From positions 27,933 through 91,932 of the forward strand of contig CAKQDA010000007.1 in the NCBI GenBank assembly GCA_934218695.1: 64,000 nucleotides of DNA. The letters run 5' to 3'. The notes under the pieces are model-generated. The model saw only the letters and a program-made list of their open reading frames with translations, was not told the origin of the DNA and searched no databases. Shown in pieces: positions 1 through 9,028 of the stretch. How positions within the stretch are numbered: the stretch's first letter is position 1; each line of letters starts with the position of its first letter. Origin of the DNA: an uncultured Succinivibrio sp. (lineage in GTDB: Bacteria; Pseudomonadota; Gammaproteobacteria; Enterobacterales; Succinivibrionaceae). Position numbers and translations under genes: made by a program.

Positions 1-1585
1 ATTCAGAAAAGAATCCCTTAGAGCAGTTAGAAAAGAGTCCGTTTAGAAAACCGTGGTAGTAGTTTTCATGAGGAGCTTTTGTGGCACAGTCTCTTATGGA
101 GATGAATCTCTTTAAAATCTCTCGCAACTTTGTTTTTACAAAACTGCTGTTACCGTCTAAAAGAGCACTGGCTATTTCATCAGATACACTGTTAGGTGCT
201 ATCTCTGTATTAAATCTGTTCTGAATATTGCTTATAAAACATTCTCTGATTTCCAAATTTGGTATTCTTACAAAAATGTTTTTGCTTGAAGAGTTAGCTT
301 TTGACAGTTCTTCTGTTGTCTTATCCCAGTCCAGGGTTAAATAACCTGTATGCAGAAGAAGTGACCAGAAGTCATCAGGATTGTGTTCTGACAGACTGTC
401 ATAGTTCATGGAATCATTGAGACTGAAACTGATAGATTTACCGTCAATTAAGTCCTGCATCTTCTGAGTGTCTTTATCTGTAAGATATCCTAAATATTCA
501 TAGATAGAAGAGCTTGAGGTGGTGCCTGTCCAGTAGTTGTCTGCATGTATCTGCTGTAATTCACCATCTATTTTCAGTTTGTAATTGTTACGAATGAAAT
601 TTACCACATCCCATGGACAGAACATTTCCTTGTCATAGAATCTGTATCCGTCATAGTTGTCTTTTACAAGGGCAGAGTATTCTGACAGGTCATAGTCATC
701 AAGAAACCTGTTTGTTTCATCCTTGGTAAAACCGATTAAGCCTGTATAGTCTTTTTCTGTTGCAGTTACAGTATTTACATAAAGATTGTTAACTCCTGTA
801 AAGATACTGTTTTTAGCTACCTTTAAACATCCTGTCATTACTGTCTTGGTAAGAGTGTTCTCATCTTTTAGAACACCAAGGAAACCTGACATTAGAGTTA
901 CCATTCTTGCATGGTAGGTATTGTTAGCATCAATTTTTCCGTCGTATGTCTTATATTTGAGTAAATCGTGATATGAGGCTTTGGCTAGTGGAACATCATA
1001 TTCATCTATGAGCAGAACTGGGAGTTTACCGTATTCCTTATATAAAAGAGCTGACAGAGTATTTAATGAAGTCTTAAGTATTGCTGAGTTTTCAAGTTTC
1101 ATTAAAAAGCTTTCATCTGTGATTCTTTTTAATTTATCCTTATCTTCAGCATCTAATTTAGAGCTTTCCAAAAGGTATTTATATTCAGAAGCAACTTTTG
1201 ATACGACAATGGCAAACATCTTATAGGCATCTTCAAAGTTATCTCCATCCACACTCTTTAAAGTGATAAAGATAACAGGATATTTACCCATGTACTTTTC
1301 ACAGAACTCTGTGTCTTTTAATATTTGTGTTCCTTCAAAAAGTCTTAGCTGTTCTGAGGTGTCAGTTGGATTTTCTTTGTTTATCTTTAAAAATGAGTTG
1401 AGCGTACTCATAAAGACTGTTTTACCAAAGCGTCTTGGTCTTGTAAACAGCATGACAGCTGACTTGTCAGTATCAATAAGCGTTTTTAGATATGGAGTCT
1501 TGTCCACATAGTAACAGCCTTCATTACGTATTTCTTCATATCCGTTTTTACCGTATGGTAATGGCAGAAAATGTTTATCACTCAT
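1..1585 (-). CDS. AAA-ATPase-like / PD-(D/E)XK family protein, C-terminus cut by window edge
   Basis: The frame is open from an ATG at 1585 to the left edge, so about 528 residues are visible and the 3' end is missing. The N-terminus carries a P-loop variant (TRPRRFGKT) and a Walker-B-like segment (VLLIDEYDVPLAKA), as in the AAA-ATPase_like family (Pfam PF09820). Members usually end in a PD-(D/E)XK nuclease-like domain (PDDEXK_9), which lies beyond the edge here. An AAGGA Shine-Dalgarno precedes the ATG by 8 nt. The protein closely matches the complete gene at 60430-62289, down to long identical DNA stretches, so the two are recent paralogues. The cellular role of this family is unknown. Confidence 0.85.
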   Translation of the reverse strand, partial: MSDKHFLPLPYGKNGYEEIRNEGCYYVDKTPYLKTLIDTDKSAVMLFTRPRRFGKTVFMSTLNSFLKINKENPTDTSEQLRLFEGTQILKDTEFCEKYMGKYPVIFITLKSVDGDNFEDAYKMFAIVVSKVASEYKYLLESSKLDAEDKDKLKRITDESFLMKLENSAILKTSLNTLSALLYKEYGKLPVLLIDEYDVPLAKASYHDLLKYKTYDGKIDANNTYHARMVTLMSGFLGVLKDENTLTKTVMTGCLKVAKNSIFTGVNNLYVNTVTATEKDYTGLIGFTKDETNRFLDDYDLSEYSALVKDNYDGYRFYDKEMFCPWDVVNFIRNNYKLKIDGELQQIHADNYWTGTTSSSSIYEYLGYLTDKDTQKMQDLIDGKSISFSLNDSMNYDSLSEHNPDDFWSLLLHTGYLTLDWDKTTEELSKANSSSKNIFVRIPNLEIRECFISNIQNRFNTEIAPNSVSDEIASALLDGNSSFVKTKLREILKRFISIRDCATKAPHENYYHGFLNGLFSNCSKGFFSE

Positions 1586-1937
1586 TTGTTTTATCCTTTT
1601 TTACATCTATATGAATTATACATGATTAAGATTGGTGTGAATTTCTGATAGTGACATTTATCGACACAAAAGTTTTTTTAGAAAAGATTTGCTAATGTTT
1701 TGAAAATCCTGTGTATTTCTTTTTAAGAAAGCTTTACTTGAGTAAAAAAAGAGTTTATTTTCTGAAGGATTTTTATCTTCCTTATGTTGCCTTAATTCTC
1801 AATTTTGGATAAATCTTTTGAAAAAGTTAAATTAAGCAAAAAGATTTTCTCTTTATATGTTAAAATTATTCAGCTTTCAACTGAGTTTGTGATCGGTCTG
1901 AAAGTTTTGTTTAATTATCACAAAGGAGCAAAATTTT
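1586..1937 (+). promoter_or_regulatory. rpsO promoter and leader, with candidate S15-binding hairpin
   Basis: This 350-nt AT-rich gap separates the divergent AAA-ATPase-like gene and rpsO. An extended -10 (TG at 1858-1859, TAAAAT at 1861-1866) is the best rpsO promoter candidate; I see no good -35. The leader then folds: CTTTCA (1874-1879) pairs with TGAAAG (1899-1904), and inside it CTGA pairs with TCGG. S15 represses its own translation through leader structures in many bacteria, so this hairpin is a reasonable candidate site, by inference. A Shine-Dalgarno AAAGGAG (1921-1927) precedes the ATG. Confidence 0.4.
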
Positions 1938-2204
1938 ATGTTAACAGTAGCTGACAAGGCAAAAATCGTAGCTGAGTTTGGTCGTAACCCACAGGACACT
2001 GGTTATCCAGAGGTTCAGATTGCATTATTATCTGCAAGAATCGCTGACCTTCAGCCTCACTTTGAGGCCCACAAGAAGGACCACCACAGCCGTCGTGGTT
2101 TATTACGCTTAGTTGCTCAGCGTCGTAAGTTGCTCGACTACTTAAAGGCTTCTGATCTTGCTCGTTACAGCGCAATCGTTGAGAAGTTAAAGCTCCGTCG
2201 CTAA
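1938..2204 (+). CDS. rpsO: 30S ribosomal protein S15
   Basis: The 88-residue product has the standard S15 length (89 in E. coli). It carries the family hallmarks [12 protein letters not shown] and QRRKLLDYL, which contact 16S rRNA in the platform of the small subunit, and ends in LRR. The start follows an AAAGGAG Shine-Dalgarno by about 10 nt. It lies directly upstream of pnp in the usual gammaproteobacterial order, with a hairpin between them. Confidence 0.98.
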   Translation: MLTVADKAKIVAEFGRNPQDTGYPEVQIALLSARIADLQPHFEAHKKDHHSRRGLLRLVAQRRKLLDYLKASDLARYSAIVEKLKLRR

Positions 2205-2220
2205 TTTTAGCGTCTGGCTA

Positions 2221-2240
2221 GGGCGGCATAATTGCCGCCC
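2221..2240 (+). terminator. rpsO-pnp intergenic hairpin
   Basis: GGGCGGCA (2221-2228) and TGCCGCCC (2233-2240) form a perfect 8-bp GC-rich stem around a TAAT loop. No strong U-tract follows (GATTTATA). It is probably a leaky terminator or an RNA-processing hairpin. In E. coli the same gap holds both the rpsO terminator and the RNase III site that controls pnp. Confidence 0.6.
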
Positions 2241-2299
2241 GATTTATATAAGTCCCACGAAAAGAGGCAAACATAGTGGGAAGTTTCGGAGATAATTTG

Positions 2300-4552
2300 A
2301 TGAATTTAAAACCAATAGTACGCACCTTTAAATATGGTCGTCATACAGTTACATTAGAAACAGGTGCAATTGGTCGTCAGGCAGATTCAGCCGTAATGGC
2401 ATCTATGGACGATACAACAGTTCTTGCAACAGTTGTATGCAACCGCAATGAAGAGGTGGAAGGCCGTGATTTCTTCCCTCTTACAGTAAACTATCAGGAA
2501 CGTTCTTATGCTGCTGGCAAGATCCCTGTAAGTTTCTTCCGTCGTGAAGGCAGAGCAACAGAAGGTGAGACTCTGATTTCACGCCTTATCGACCGTCCAT
2601 TGCGTCCATTATTCCCGGACGGTTTTGTTAATGAGGTTCAGGTTGTTGTAACAGTGATGTCAGCAAATCCTGAGATCCCAACAGATATTATTTCTATCAT
2701 AGCTGCATCTGCAGCTCTTGCATCTTCAGGTTTACCTTGGAACGGACCTTTAGGTGCTGCTCGTGTAGGTTATATTGATGGTCAGTATGTACTGAACCCA
2801 TTAACCTCAGAGTCAAAGGTTTCAGATCTTGATCTGGTTGTTGCTGGTTCAGAAAAAGCAGTGGTTATGGTTGAGTCAGAAGCTAACTGCCTGCCTGAGT
2901 CTGTAATGTTAGGTGCTGTAATGTTCGGCCATGAGCAGCAGCAGACTGCAATCAGAGAAATTGAAGAGTTTGCAAAGCAGGTAAACCGTCCTGTATGGAA
3001 CTGGGTAAAACCTGCTGAAGATACTGCTTTAATCGATGCAGTTAAGGCTGATGCAGAGACAGCAGTAGGTGATGCATTCAGAATCGTTGACAAGTTAGAG
3101 CGTCAGAACAGACTTGCTGAAATTCAGAAGGCAACAGCCGAGAAGATTAAGGCTCAGAAAGAAGAGTGGGCTGAAAAGGACAACGAGATTGCCAAGATCT
3201 TCTTTGAATTGGAGCGCAATATCGTTCGTGAAAGAATTTTATCAGGTGAAAAGAGAATCGATGGCCGTACCCTGCGTATGATCCGTCCTATCACCATTGC
3301 AACTGGTATTCTTCCACGTGTACACGGTTCAGCTCTGTTCACCCGTGGTGAGACTCAGTCAATCGGTACCTGTACCTTAGGTTCAGAGCGTGATGCTCAG
3401 ACCTTTGAGGATATGTCAGGTGTCCGTTCAGACAGATTTATTCTTCACTACAACTTCCCTCCATACTGTGTAGGTGAGACCGGTTTAATCGGTTCACCTA
3501 AGCGTCGTGAAATCGGTCACGGCCGTCTTGCAAAGAGAGCCTTAAAGGCAGTTCTGCCACCACTTGAGCAGTTCCCATACACAATTCGTGTGGTTTCAGA
3601 AATTACTGAATCAAATGGTTCATCATCAATGGCTTCTGTATGTTCTGGCTGTCTGTCACTGTTAGATGCAGGCGTACCTATCAAGGCACCTGTAGCCGGT
3701 ATTGCTATGGGGCTTGTAAAGGAAGATGACAGAGTTGCAATTCTGACTGACATCATGGGTGATGAGGATCACTTAGGTGATATGGACTTTAAGGTTGCAG
3801 GTACCCGTGACGGCGTAACCGCACTGCAGATGGATATCAAGACTGACGGTATTACCCGTGAGATCATGCAGAATGCTCTAACCGATGCACATGCTGCACG
3901 TATCCACCTGTTAAACGTAATGCAGAAGGCAATTCCTGAGCCACGTCAGACCCTTTCTCCATATGCACCTCGTGTTGTAACCATCAAGGTTCCAGCAAGC
4001 AAGGTAAAGGAGATCATCGGCAAGGGCGGCTTCAACGTACGTTCAATTCAGGCTGACACCAATTCACAGATTGATATCGAGGATGATGGCACCGTAAAGA
4101 TTTCTGCAACCTCACAGTTATCTGCAGAATCTGCAATCAAGCGTATCAATGATCTTTTAGTTGAGGTTGAGGTAGGCAAGGATTACGACGGTAAGGTTGT
4201 ACGTATCACTGATTTTGGTGCTTTCGTAAATATTCTGCCAGGTCGTGATGGTCTTGTTCACATTTCTCAGATCACAGAAGAGAGAGTTGAGAATGTAAAT
4301 GATTACCTGCGTGTAGGCGATGATGTTCGTGTTCGTGTTTTAGATATTGACAATACCGGTCGTATCCGTCTGTCAATCAAGGCATTAACAGAAGAGCAGA
4401 ACAAGGCACAGGCAGAACAGGAGAGTGCTCCTGCTGAAGCAGTTGAGCAGACAGCAGAAGAGACTGTTCCTCAGGCTGAAGAGCAGCCGGTAGAGCAGCA
4501 GGCTCAGATGCCAAATCCTTACGAGAACAGCCCTCGTGAAGATCAGCAGTAA
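2300..4552 (+). CDS. pnp: polyribonucleotide nucleotidyltransferase (PNPase)
   Basis: PNPase degrades RNA 3' to 5' by phosphorolysis and works in the RNA degradosome. The 750-residue protein shows the two RNase PH-like domains (for example [25 protein letters not shown] motifs and [14 protein letters not shown]), then a KH domain ([17 protein letters not shown]) and an S1 domain (DGLVHISQI). A Glu/Gln/Ala-rich acidic tail of about 45 residues follows, making it longer than the 711-residue E. coli enzyme. I chose the ATG at 2300 because GGAG lies 8 nt upstream and the protein then starts [14 protein letters not shown] at 2276 would add eight unrelated residues. Confidence 0.97.
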   Translation: MNLKPIVRTFKYGRHTVTLETGAIGRQADSAVMASMDDTTVLATVVCNRNEEVEGRDFFPLTVNYQERSYAAGKIPVSFFRREGRATEGETLISRLIDRPLRPLFPDGFVNEVQVVVTVMSANPEIPTDIISIIAASAALASSGLPWNGPLGAARVGYIDGQYVLNPLTSESKVSDLDLVVAGSEKAVVMVESEANCLPESVMLGAVMFGHEQQQTAIREIEEFAKQVNRPVWNWVKPAEDTALIDAVKADAETAVGDAFRIVDKLERQNRLAEIQKATAEKIKAQKEEWAEKDNEIAKIFFELERNIVRERILSGEKRIDGRTLRMIRPITIATGILPRVHGSALFTRGETQSIGTCTLGSERDAQTFEDMSGVRSDRFILHYNFPPYCVGETGLIGSPKRREIGHGRLAKRALKAVLPPLEQFPYTIRVVSEITESNGSSSMASVCSGCLSLLDAGVPIKAPVAGIAMGLVKEDDRVAILTDIMGDEDHLGDMDFKVAGTRDGVTALQMDIKTDGITREIMQNALTDAHAARIHLLNVMQKAIPEPRQTLSPYAPRVVTIKVPASKVKEIIGKGGFNVRSIQADTNSQIDIEDDGTVKISATSQLSAESAIKRINDLLVEVEVGKDYDGKVVRITDFGAFVNILPGRDGLVHISQITEERVENVNDYLRVGDDVRVRVLDIDNTGRIRLSIKALTEEQNKAQAEQESAPAEAVEQTAEETVPQAEEQPVEQQAQMPNPYENSPREDQQ

Positions 4553-4570
4553 TTTTATGTAAATAAGATA

Positions 4571-4603
4571 AAGGCCCATGAACACTTGTCATGGGCCTTT
4601 TTT
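4571..4603 (+). terminator. Rho-independent terminator of rpsO-pnp
   Basis: AAGGCCCATG (4571-4580) pairs with CATGGGCCTT (4590-4599), and a T-run follows immediately. It ends the rpsO-pnp unit. It also lies only 10 nt upstream of the next start codon at 4614. Confidence 0.9.
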
Positions 4604-4613
4604 AACACTAAAG

Positions 4614-6026
4614 ATGTCACAATCAAATTCCATTTCCAGTCAAAACAGCGCTACCCGCGAACTATTCTCTTCAAGACTTGGCTTTATTTTAATAGCGGCA
4701 GGCTGTTCCATCGGTCTTGGCAATGTCTGGCGTTTTCCCTACATTGCAGGACAGTACGGCGGAGCACTGTTCGTTTTAATCTATATTGCCTTTCTGATCT
4801 TGCTTGGTATTCCTCTAGTGACAATCGAGCTTTCAGTAGGTCGTGCCTCAAGACGCAGTATCGGTCTTTCCTTTGAAACACTGACACCTAACAGCAGATG
4901 GAAATACTGCAAGTATTTCATGATCTTCGGAAACTATGTGCTCATGGCATTCTATACCATGGTAACAGGCTGGATGCTTTACTACACCATTGTCATGTTT
5001 TCAGGCTACCTTACACATACGCCTGTAAGTCAGGAGCAGTCAGGACAGTTCTTTTCATCAATGCTCTCAGAGCCTGAGCCTCAGATCTTGTTTACAGCGG
5101 CTGTCACCATAGCAGGTTTTGCTGTATGTGCCTTTGGTCTGAGAAAGGGGGTTGAGGGCTTTACCAAACCTTTAATGGTGCTTCTGTTTCTGCTACTGAT
5201 TTTTTTAGCCGCAAGATCATTCTTTCTGCCGGGCTTTAGCAAAGGTATCGAATATTATCTGTATCCGGACTTTTCAAAGATCACAAAAGACAATTTCTAT
5301 GAAATACTGTCAGCAGCCTGCGGACAGGCTTTCTTTACCTTAGGTGTGGGTATTGGCTCTCTGCAGATATTCGGCTCATATATGAGCTCTAAAAAGTCTG
5401 TTGCCTATGAGGCTTCTGTAATAGCGTTTCTCGACACTATGGTGGCATTCCTTGCAGGTATTGTTATTTTTTCTGCATGTTTTAGTTACTCGGTAGAGCC
5501 AGGACAGGGACCGGGACTGATATTTGTAACTTTAGTTTCGGTATTCTCCCATATGGAGTACGGTCAGATCTGGGGTGGAGTGTTCTTCCTGTTCATGTTC
5601 TTTGCCGCACTGTCAACATTGATTGCGGTATTTGAAAATGTCATCGGTATTACTCTTGATATCTTCAGAATAGGAAGGATCAGAGCAGTTCTCATAAATT
5701 TTGCAGTGATTTTTACAATGTCACTGCCGGTGATCCTCGGGTTTAATGTACTGAAAAATGTTCATCCTTTAGGCGAAGGATCAGTACTTCTTGATCTGTA
5801 CGACTTTATTCTTTCTCAGAATATTATAGAGTTAGGATCAGTTGTATATGTACTGTATGCCTCATGGCATTACGGATGGGGATTTGACCGATACCTAAAA
5901 GAGGCAAATTCTGGCTCAGGTCTTAAAGTAAGCAGAAAGTTTGCGTTCTATTTTAAGTATGTGCTGCCGGTAATTGTACTTATACTGTTCGTGCAGGGAT
6001 ACATTACTGTTTTTAACAGGCAGTAA
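4614..6026 (+). CDS. sodium:neurotransmitter symporter (NSS/SNF) family transporter 1
   Basis: This 470-residue inner-membrane protein has the NSS TM1 signature (GLGNVWRFPYIAGQYGG), where Na+ and substrate are coordinated in LeuT-fold proteins, and hydrophobic segments consistent with 11-12 helices. Bacterial members such as LeuT, TnaT and MhsT import amino acids with Na+; the substrate here cannot be read from sequence. The ATG at 4614 is preferred because an upstream ATG at 4578 lies inside the pnp terminator stem. The Shine-Dalgarno is poor (AAAG). It is the first of three tandem paralogues and the most diverged. Confidence 0.92.
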   Translation: MSQSNSISSQNSATRELFSSRLGFILIAAGCSIGLGNVWRFPYIAGQYGGALFVLIYIAFLILLGIPLVTIELSVGRASRRSIGLSFETLTPNSRWKYCKYFMIFGNYVLMAFYTMVTGWMLYYTIVMFSGYLTHTPVSQEQSGQFFSSMLSEPEPQILFTAAVTIAGFAVCAFGLRKGVEGFTKPLMVLLFLLLIFLAARSFFLPGFSKGIEYYLYPDFSKITKDNFYEILSAACGQAFFTLGVGIGSLQIFGSYMSSKKSVAYEASVIAFLDTMVAFLAGIVIFSACFSYSVEPGQGPGLIFVTLVSVFSHMEYGQIWGGVFFLFMFFAALSTLIAVFENVIGITLDIFRIGRIRAVLINFAVIFTMSLPVILGFNVLKNVHPLGEGSVLLDLYDFILSQNIIELGSVVYVLYASWHYGWGFDRYLKEANSGSGLKVSRKFAFYFKYVLPVIVLILFVQGYITVFNRQ

Positions 6027-6073
6027 TTTTAAACAGACAGTTACAAAAGAAAATCATCAAAAGGGTTACCTTT

Positions 6074-7453
6074 ATGGAAAGAAAACCACGTGAAATCTTC
6101 AAAACAAGATTAGGCTTCCTGCTCATTGCTGCAGGCTGTGCCGTCGGTATTGGCAATGTATGGCGTTTTCCTTTTATTGTAGGACAGTATGGTGGCGCCT
6201 ATTTCGTTTTACTTTATCTGTTCTTTTTAATCACACTGGGAATCCCTCTTTTAACTGTTGAGCTTGCCATTGGCAGAGCCTCAAGAAGCTCCATGGCCTA
6301 CTGCTATGAGGAGCTTGAGCAGGCAGGTTCAAGATGGCATGTTAACAAATGGTGGCAGTTCTCAGGCAACTACTTTCTGATGGCATTTTATGTCGTGGTG
6401 GCAGGCTGGATGCTTTACTATTTTCTGTCATTTGCCTTCGGAGAAATTCCTGCAAACATCACCCGTGACGAGGCTGGTGCAAATTTTGTGAATCTTCTGT
6501 CATCACCGGTACTGATGTTCTCATGTGTGCTGGCAACAGTAGTCTTCTCATTTGCAATTGTGGCTTTAGGCGTGATCAAAGGTGTTGAAAGATACACCAA
6601 GCCTCTGATGGTGGTTCTTATTCTGCTGCTTGCATTCATGGCCTGCCGCTCAGTTTCGCTTGACGGATTTGCAGAAGGCATGAAGTTCTACCTTGAGCCT
6701 GATTTTTCAAAACTTGAGGATCACCTGGGTGAGGCTGTATGGGCTGCAATGGGACAGGCATTTTTCACTCTGTCTGTTGGTTTTGGTGCGATAGCCATTT
6801 TTGGCAGTTACATGTCAGAGCGCCACAAGATCTTAAATGAGGCTATCTTTATTGCCTCATTTGATACCATCATTGCGCTTTTGGCAGGTGTTGTAATTTT
6901 CCCTGCCTGTTTTACCTACGGTATTAATCCTGATGCAGGACCTAATCTGCTGTTCCTGACCATGACAGTGGTGTTCTCAAATATGTCCTATGGAACACTG
7001 TGGGGAACACTGTTCTTCCTGTTCATGCTGATTGCGGCTGTATCCACCATGATTGCGGTATTTGAAAGCTCCATAGCAGGCACCATTGAGCTGTTTAAGA
7101 TCTCAAGATTCAAAGCTGTGGTTATAAATTTCTTTGTGATCATTCTGATTTGTCTGCTGCCGCTTCTAGGCTTCAATGTTCTGTCAGAGGTTCATATCCT
7201 GAATGAGAATTCAGGTATTCTTGAGTTCTTTGATTTTCTGGTGTCAAACAACATCATGCCAATAGGATCAATCGTTTTTGTACTGTTTGTCTGTGCAAAA
7301 TCAGGTATGACCTGGAAGAGATATATTGACGAGTGCAATGAGGGCAAGGGCTTTAACATGTCAGAGAAACTGTTCTTCTATTACAGATATATTCTGACAT
7401 CAATTGTGGTTGTGGTGCTTGCCATCGGCTACTACAAGATTTTTATCGGCTGA
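6074..7453 (+). CDS. sodium:neurotransmitter symporter family transporter 2
   Basis: This is a 459-residue NSS protein with the TM1 signature GIGNVWRFPFIVGQYGG. It shares the conserved segment DPDAGPNLLF-like loop region and the FFLFMLIAAVSTMIAVFES helix with transporter 3. It starts 47 nt after transporter 1 and is co-oriented. It is more similar to transporter 3 than to transporter 1 across its whole length, which suggests successive duplications. Predicted function is Na+-coupled uptake of an amino acid or related small molecule. Confidence 0.93.
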   Translation: MERKPREIFKTRLGFLLIAAGCAVGIGNVWRFPFIVGQYGGAYFVLLYLFFLITLGIPLLTVELAIGRASRSSMAYCYEELEQAGSRWHVNKWWQFSGNYFLMAFYVVVAGWMLYYFLSFAFGEIPANITRDEAGANFVNLLSSPVLMFSCVLATVVFSFAIVALGVIKGVERYTKPLMVVLILLLAFMACRSVSLDGFAEGMKFYLEPDFSKLEDHLGEAVWAAMGQAFFTLSVGFGAIAIFGSYMSERHKILNEAIFIASFDTIIALLAGVVIFPACFTYGINPDAGPNLLFLTMTVVFSNMSYGTLWGTLFFLFMLIAAVSTMIAVFESSIAGTIELFKISRFKAVVINFFVIILICLLPLLGFNVLSEVHILNENSGILEFFDFLVSNNIMPIGSIVFVLFVCAKSGMTWKRYIDECNEGKGFNMSEKLFFYYRYILTSIVVVVLAIGYYKIFIG

Positions 7454-7571
7454 TAAATACTGCTTAATAAAACACAGCTAATAAAAATACTGAAGGACTG
7501 TCTGTACAGTACTTCTGTAATCAAAAAAAATTAAGGACAAAAACATTAAGATAAGTTAATAAGGACAATTT

Positions 7572-8951
7572 ATGGATTCATCAAGAGAGCAGTTTAAAAC
7601 CAGACTTGGCTTTATTCTGATTGCGGCAGGCTGTGCTGTGGGCATTGGTAACGTCTGGCGTTTCCCCTATATTGTAGGACAGTACGGTGGCGCCTATTTT
7701 GTGCTCATCTATCTGTTCTTTTTACTGGCAATGGGCATTCCTCTGCTTACAGTCGAGCTTGCCATAGGAAGAGCCTCAAGAAGCTCTATTGCCTACTGCT
7801 ATGAGAACCTTGAGGTGAAGGGAACTCAGTGGCATCACAACAAATGGTGGCAGCTTGCAGGAAACTACATCCTGATGTCATTTTACGGAGTGATCACAGG
7901 ATGGATGCTCTACTATTTTTTTCAGTTTGCTTCAGGCTCTGTAACACCAAATATTGAGAAGGATGCAGCAGTTGCAAACTTTGGTGCCATCTTAAATGAC
8001 CCTGCCACCTTATTCTCCTGCATGGCAGCGGTTGTAGCCTTTGCCTTCATGATTGTGGCGTTAGGTGTGGTAAAGGGGGTTGAGCGTTTTACCAAGCCTT
8101 TAATGCTGCTTTTACTGGGTCTTCTGATTTTTATGGCACTGCGTTCTGTAACCTTAGATGGTTTTATGGATGGTGTGTCCTTCTATTTGAAGCCTGACTT
8201 TTCAAAACTTGAGAATAACCTAGGCGAAGCTGTATGGGCTGCAATGGGACAGGCATTCTTTACTCTGTCCACAGGAATGGGCGGTATAGCAATTTTCGGA
8301 AGCTACATGTCATCAAGACACCGTTTATTAAACGAGGCTCTGTTTATTGCAGGTCTTGATACAGCAGTGGCACTTTTGTCAGGCTTTGTGATCTTCCCAG
8401 CATGTTTTACCTACGGCATCAGTCCTGATGCAGGTCCTAATCTTCTGTTTGTAACCATGACCATGGTATTTTCAAACATGAGCTTTGGTGCCTTCTGGGG
8501 TGCACTGTTCTTCCTGTTCATGCTGATTGCGGCAGTTTCAACTCTGATTGCTGTATTTGAGAACATTATTGCTGCAAACCTTGAGCTGTTTAAGATTGAC
8601 AGAAAAAAGGCAGTTTTAATCAACTTTATTGTGGTTTTAGGACTGTCTGTATTACCTGTTTTAGGCTTTAACGTACTCTCTGATGTACATTTAATCGGCT
8701 CAAACACCGGTATTACTGATTTCTGTGACTTTTTAATTTCAAATAATATTCTGCCAATAGGCTCACTCGTGTTTGTACTGTTTGTAACCTCAAAGAGCGG
8801 TATGAACTGGGAGCGCTATATAAAGGAGTGCAATACAGGTGTCGGCTTTAAACTGACACCAAAACTGTTCATATATTATAGATATATTCTGACAGCAGTA
8901 ATTGCAGTACTGCTCGTGATAGGATACTACACCGTATTTAATCGAGCATAA
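7572..8951 (+). CDS. sodium:neurotransmitter symporter family transporter 3
   Basis: This 459-residue NSS protein has the same length as transporter 2 and is clearly its close paralogue (for example LGEAVWAAMGQAFFTLS in both). The TM1 signature GIGNVWRFPYIVGQYGG is intact. A 118-nt gap to transporter 2 has room for its own promoter. AAGGACAA lies just before the ATG as a Shine-Dalgarno. The substrate is not deducible. Confidence 0.93.
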   Translation: MDSSREQFKTRLGFILIAAGCAVGIGNVWRFPYIVGQYGGAYFVLIYLFFLLAMGIPLLTVELAIGRASRSSIAYCYENLEVKGTQWHHNKWWQLAGNYILMSFYGVITGWMLYYFFQFASGSVTPNIEKDAAVANFGAILNDPATLFSCMAAVVAFAFMIVALGVVKGVERFTKPLMLLLLGLLIFMALRSVTLDGFMDGVSFYLKPDFSKLENNLGEAVWAAMGQAFFTLSTGMGGIAIFGSYMSSRHRLLNEALFIAGLDTAVALLSGFVIFPACFTYGISPDAGPNLLFVTMTMVFSNMSFGAFWGALFFLFMLIAAVSTLIAVFENIIAANLELFKIDRKKAVLINFIVVLGLSVLPVLGFNVLSDVHLIGSNTGITDFCDFLISNNILPIGSLVFVLFVTSKSGMNWERYIKECNTGVGFKLTPKLFIYYRYILTAVIAVLLVIGYYTVFNRA

Positions 8952-9028
8952 AGCTTACATCATGGTGCCATTGGACGTATAATCACTGTATATAAATGAA
9001 AACAGTGAACCTATGGCACCTTGTACAA

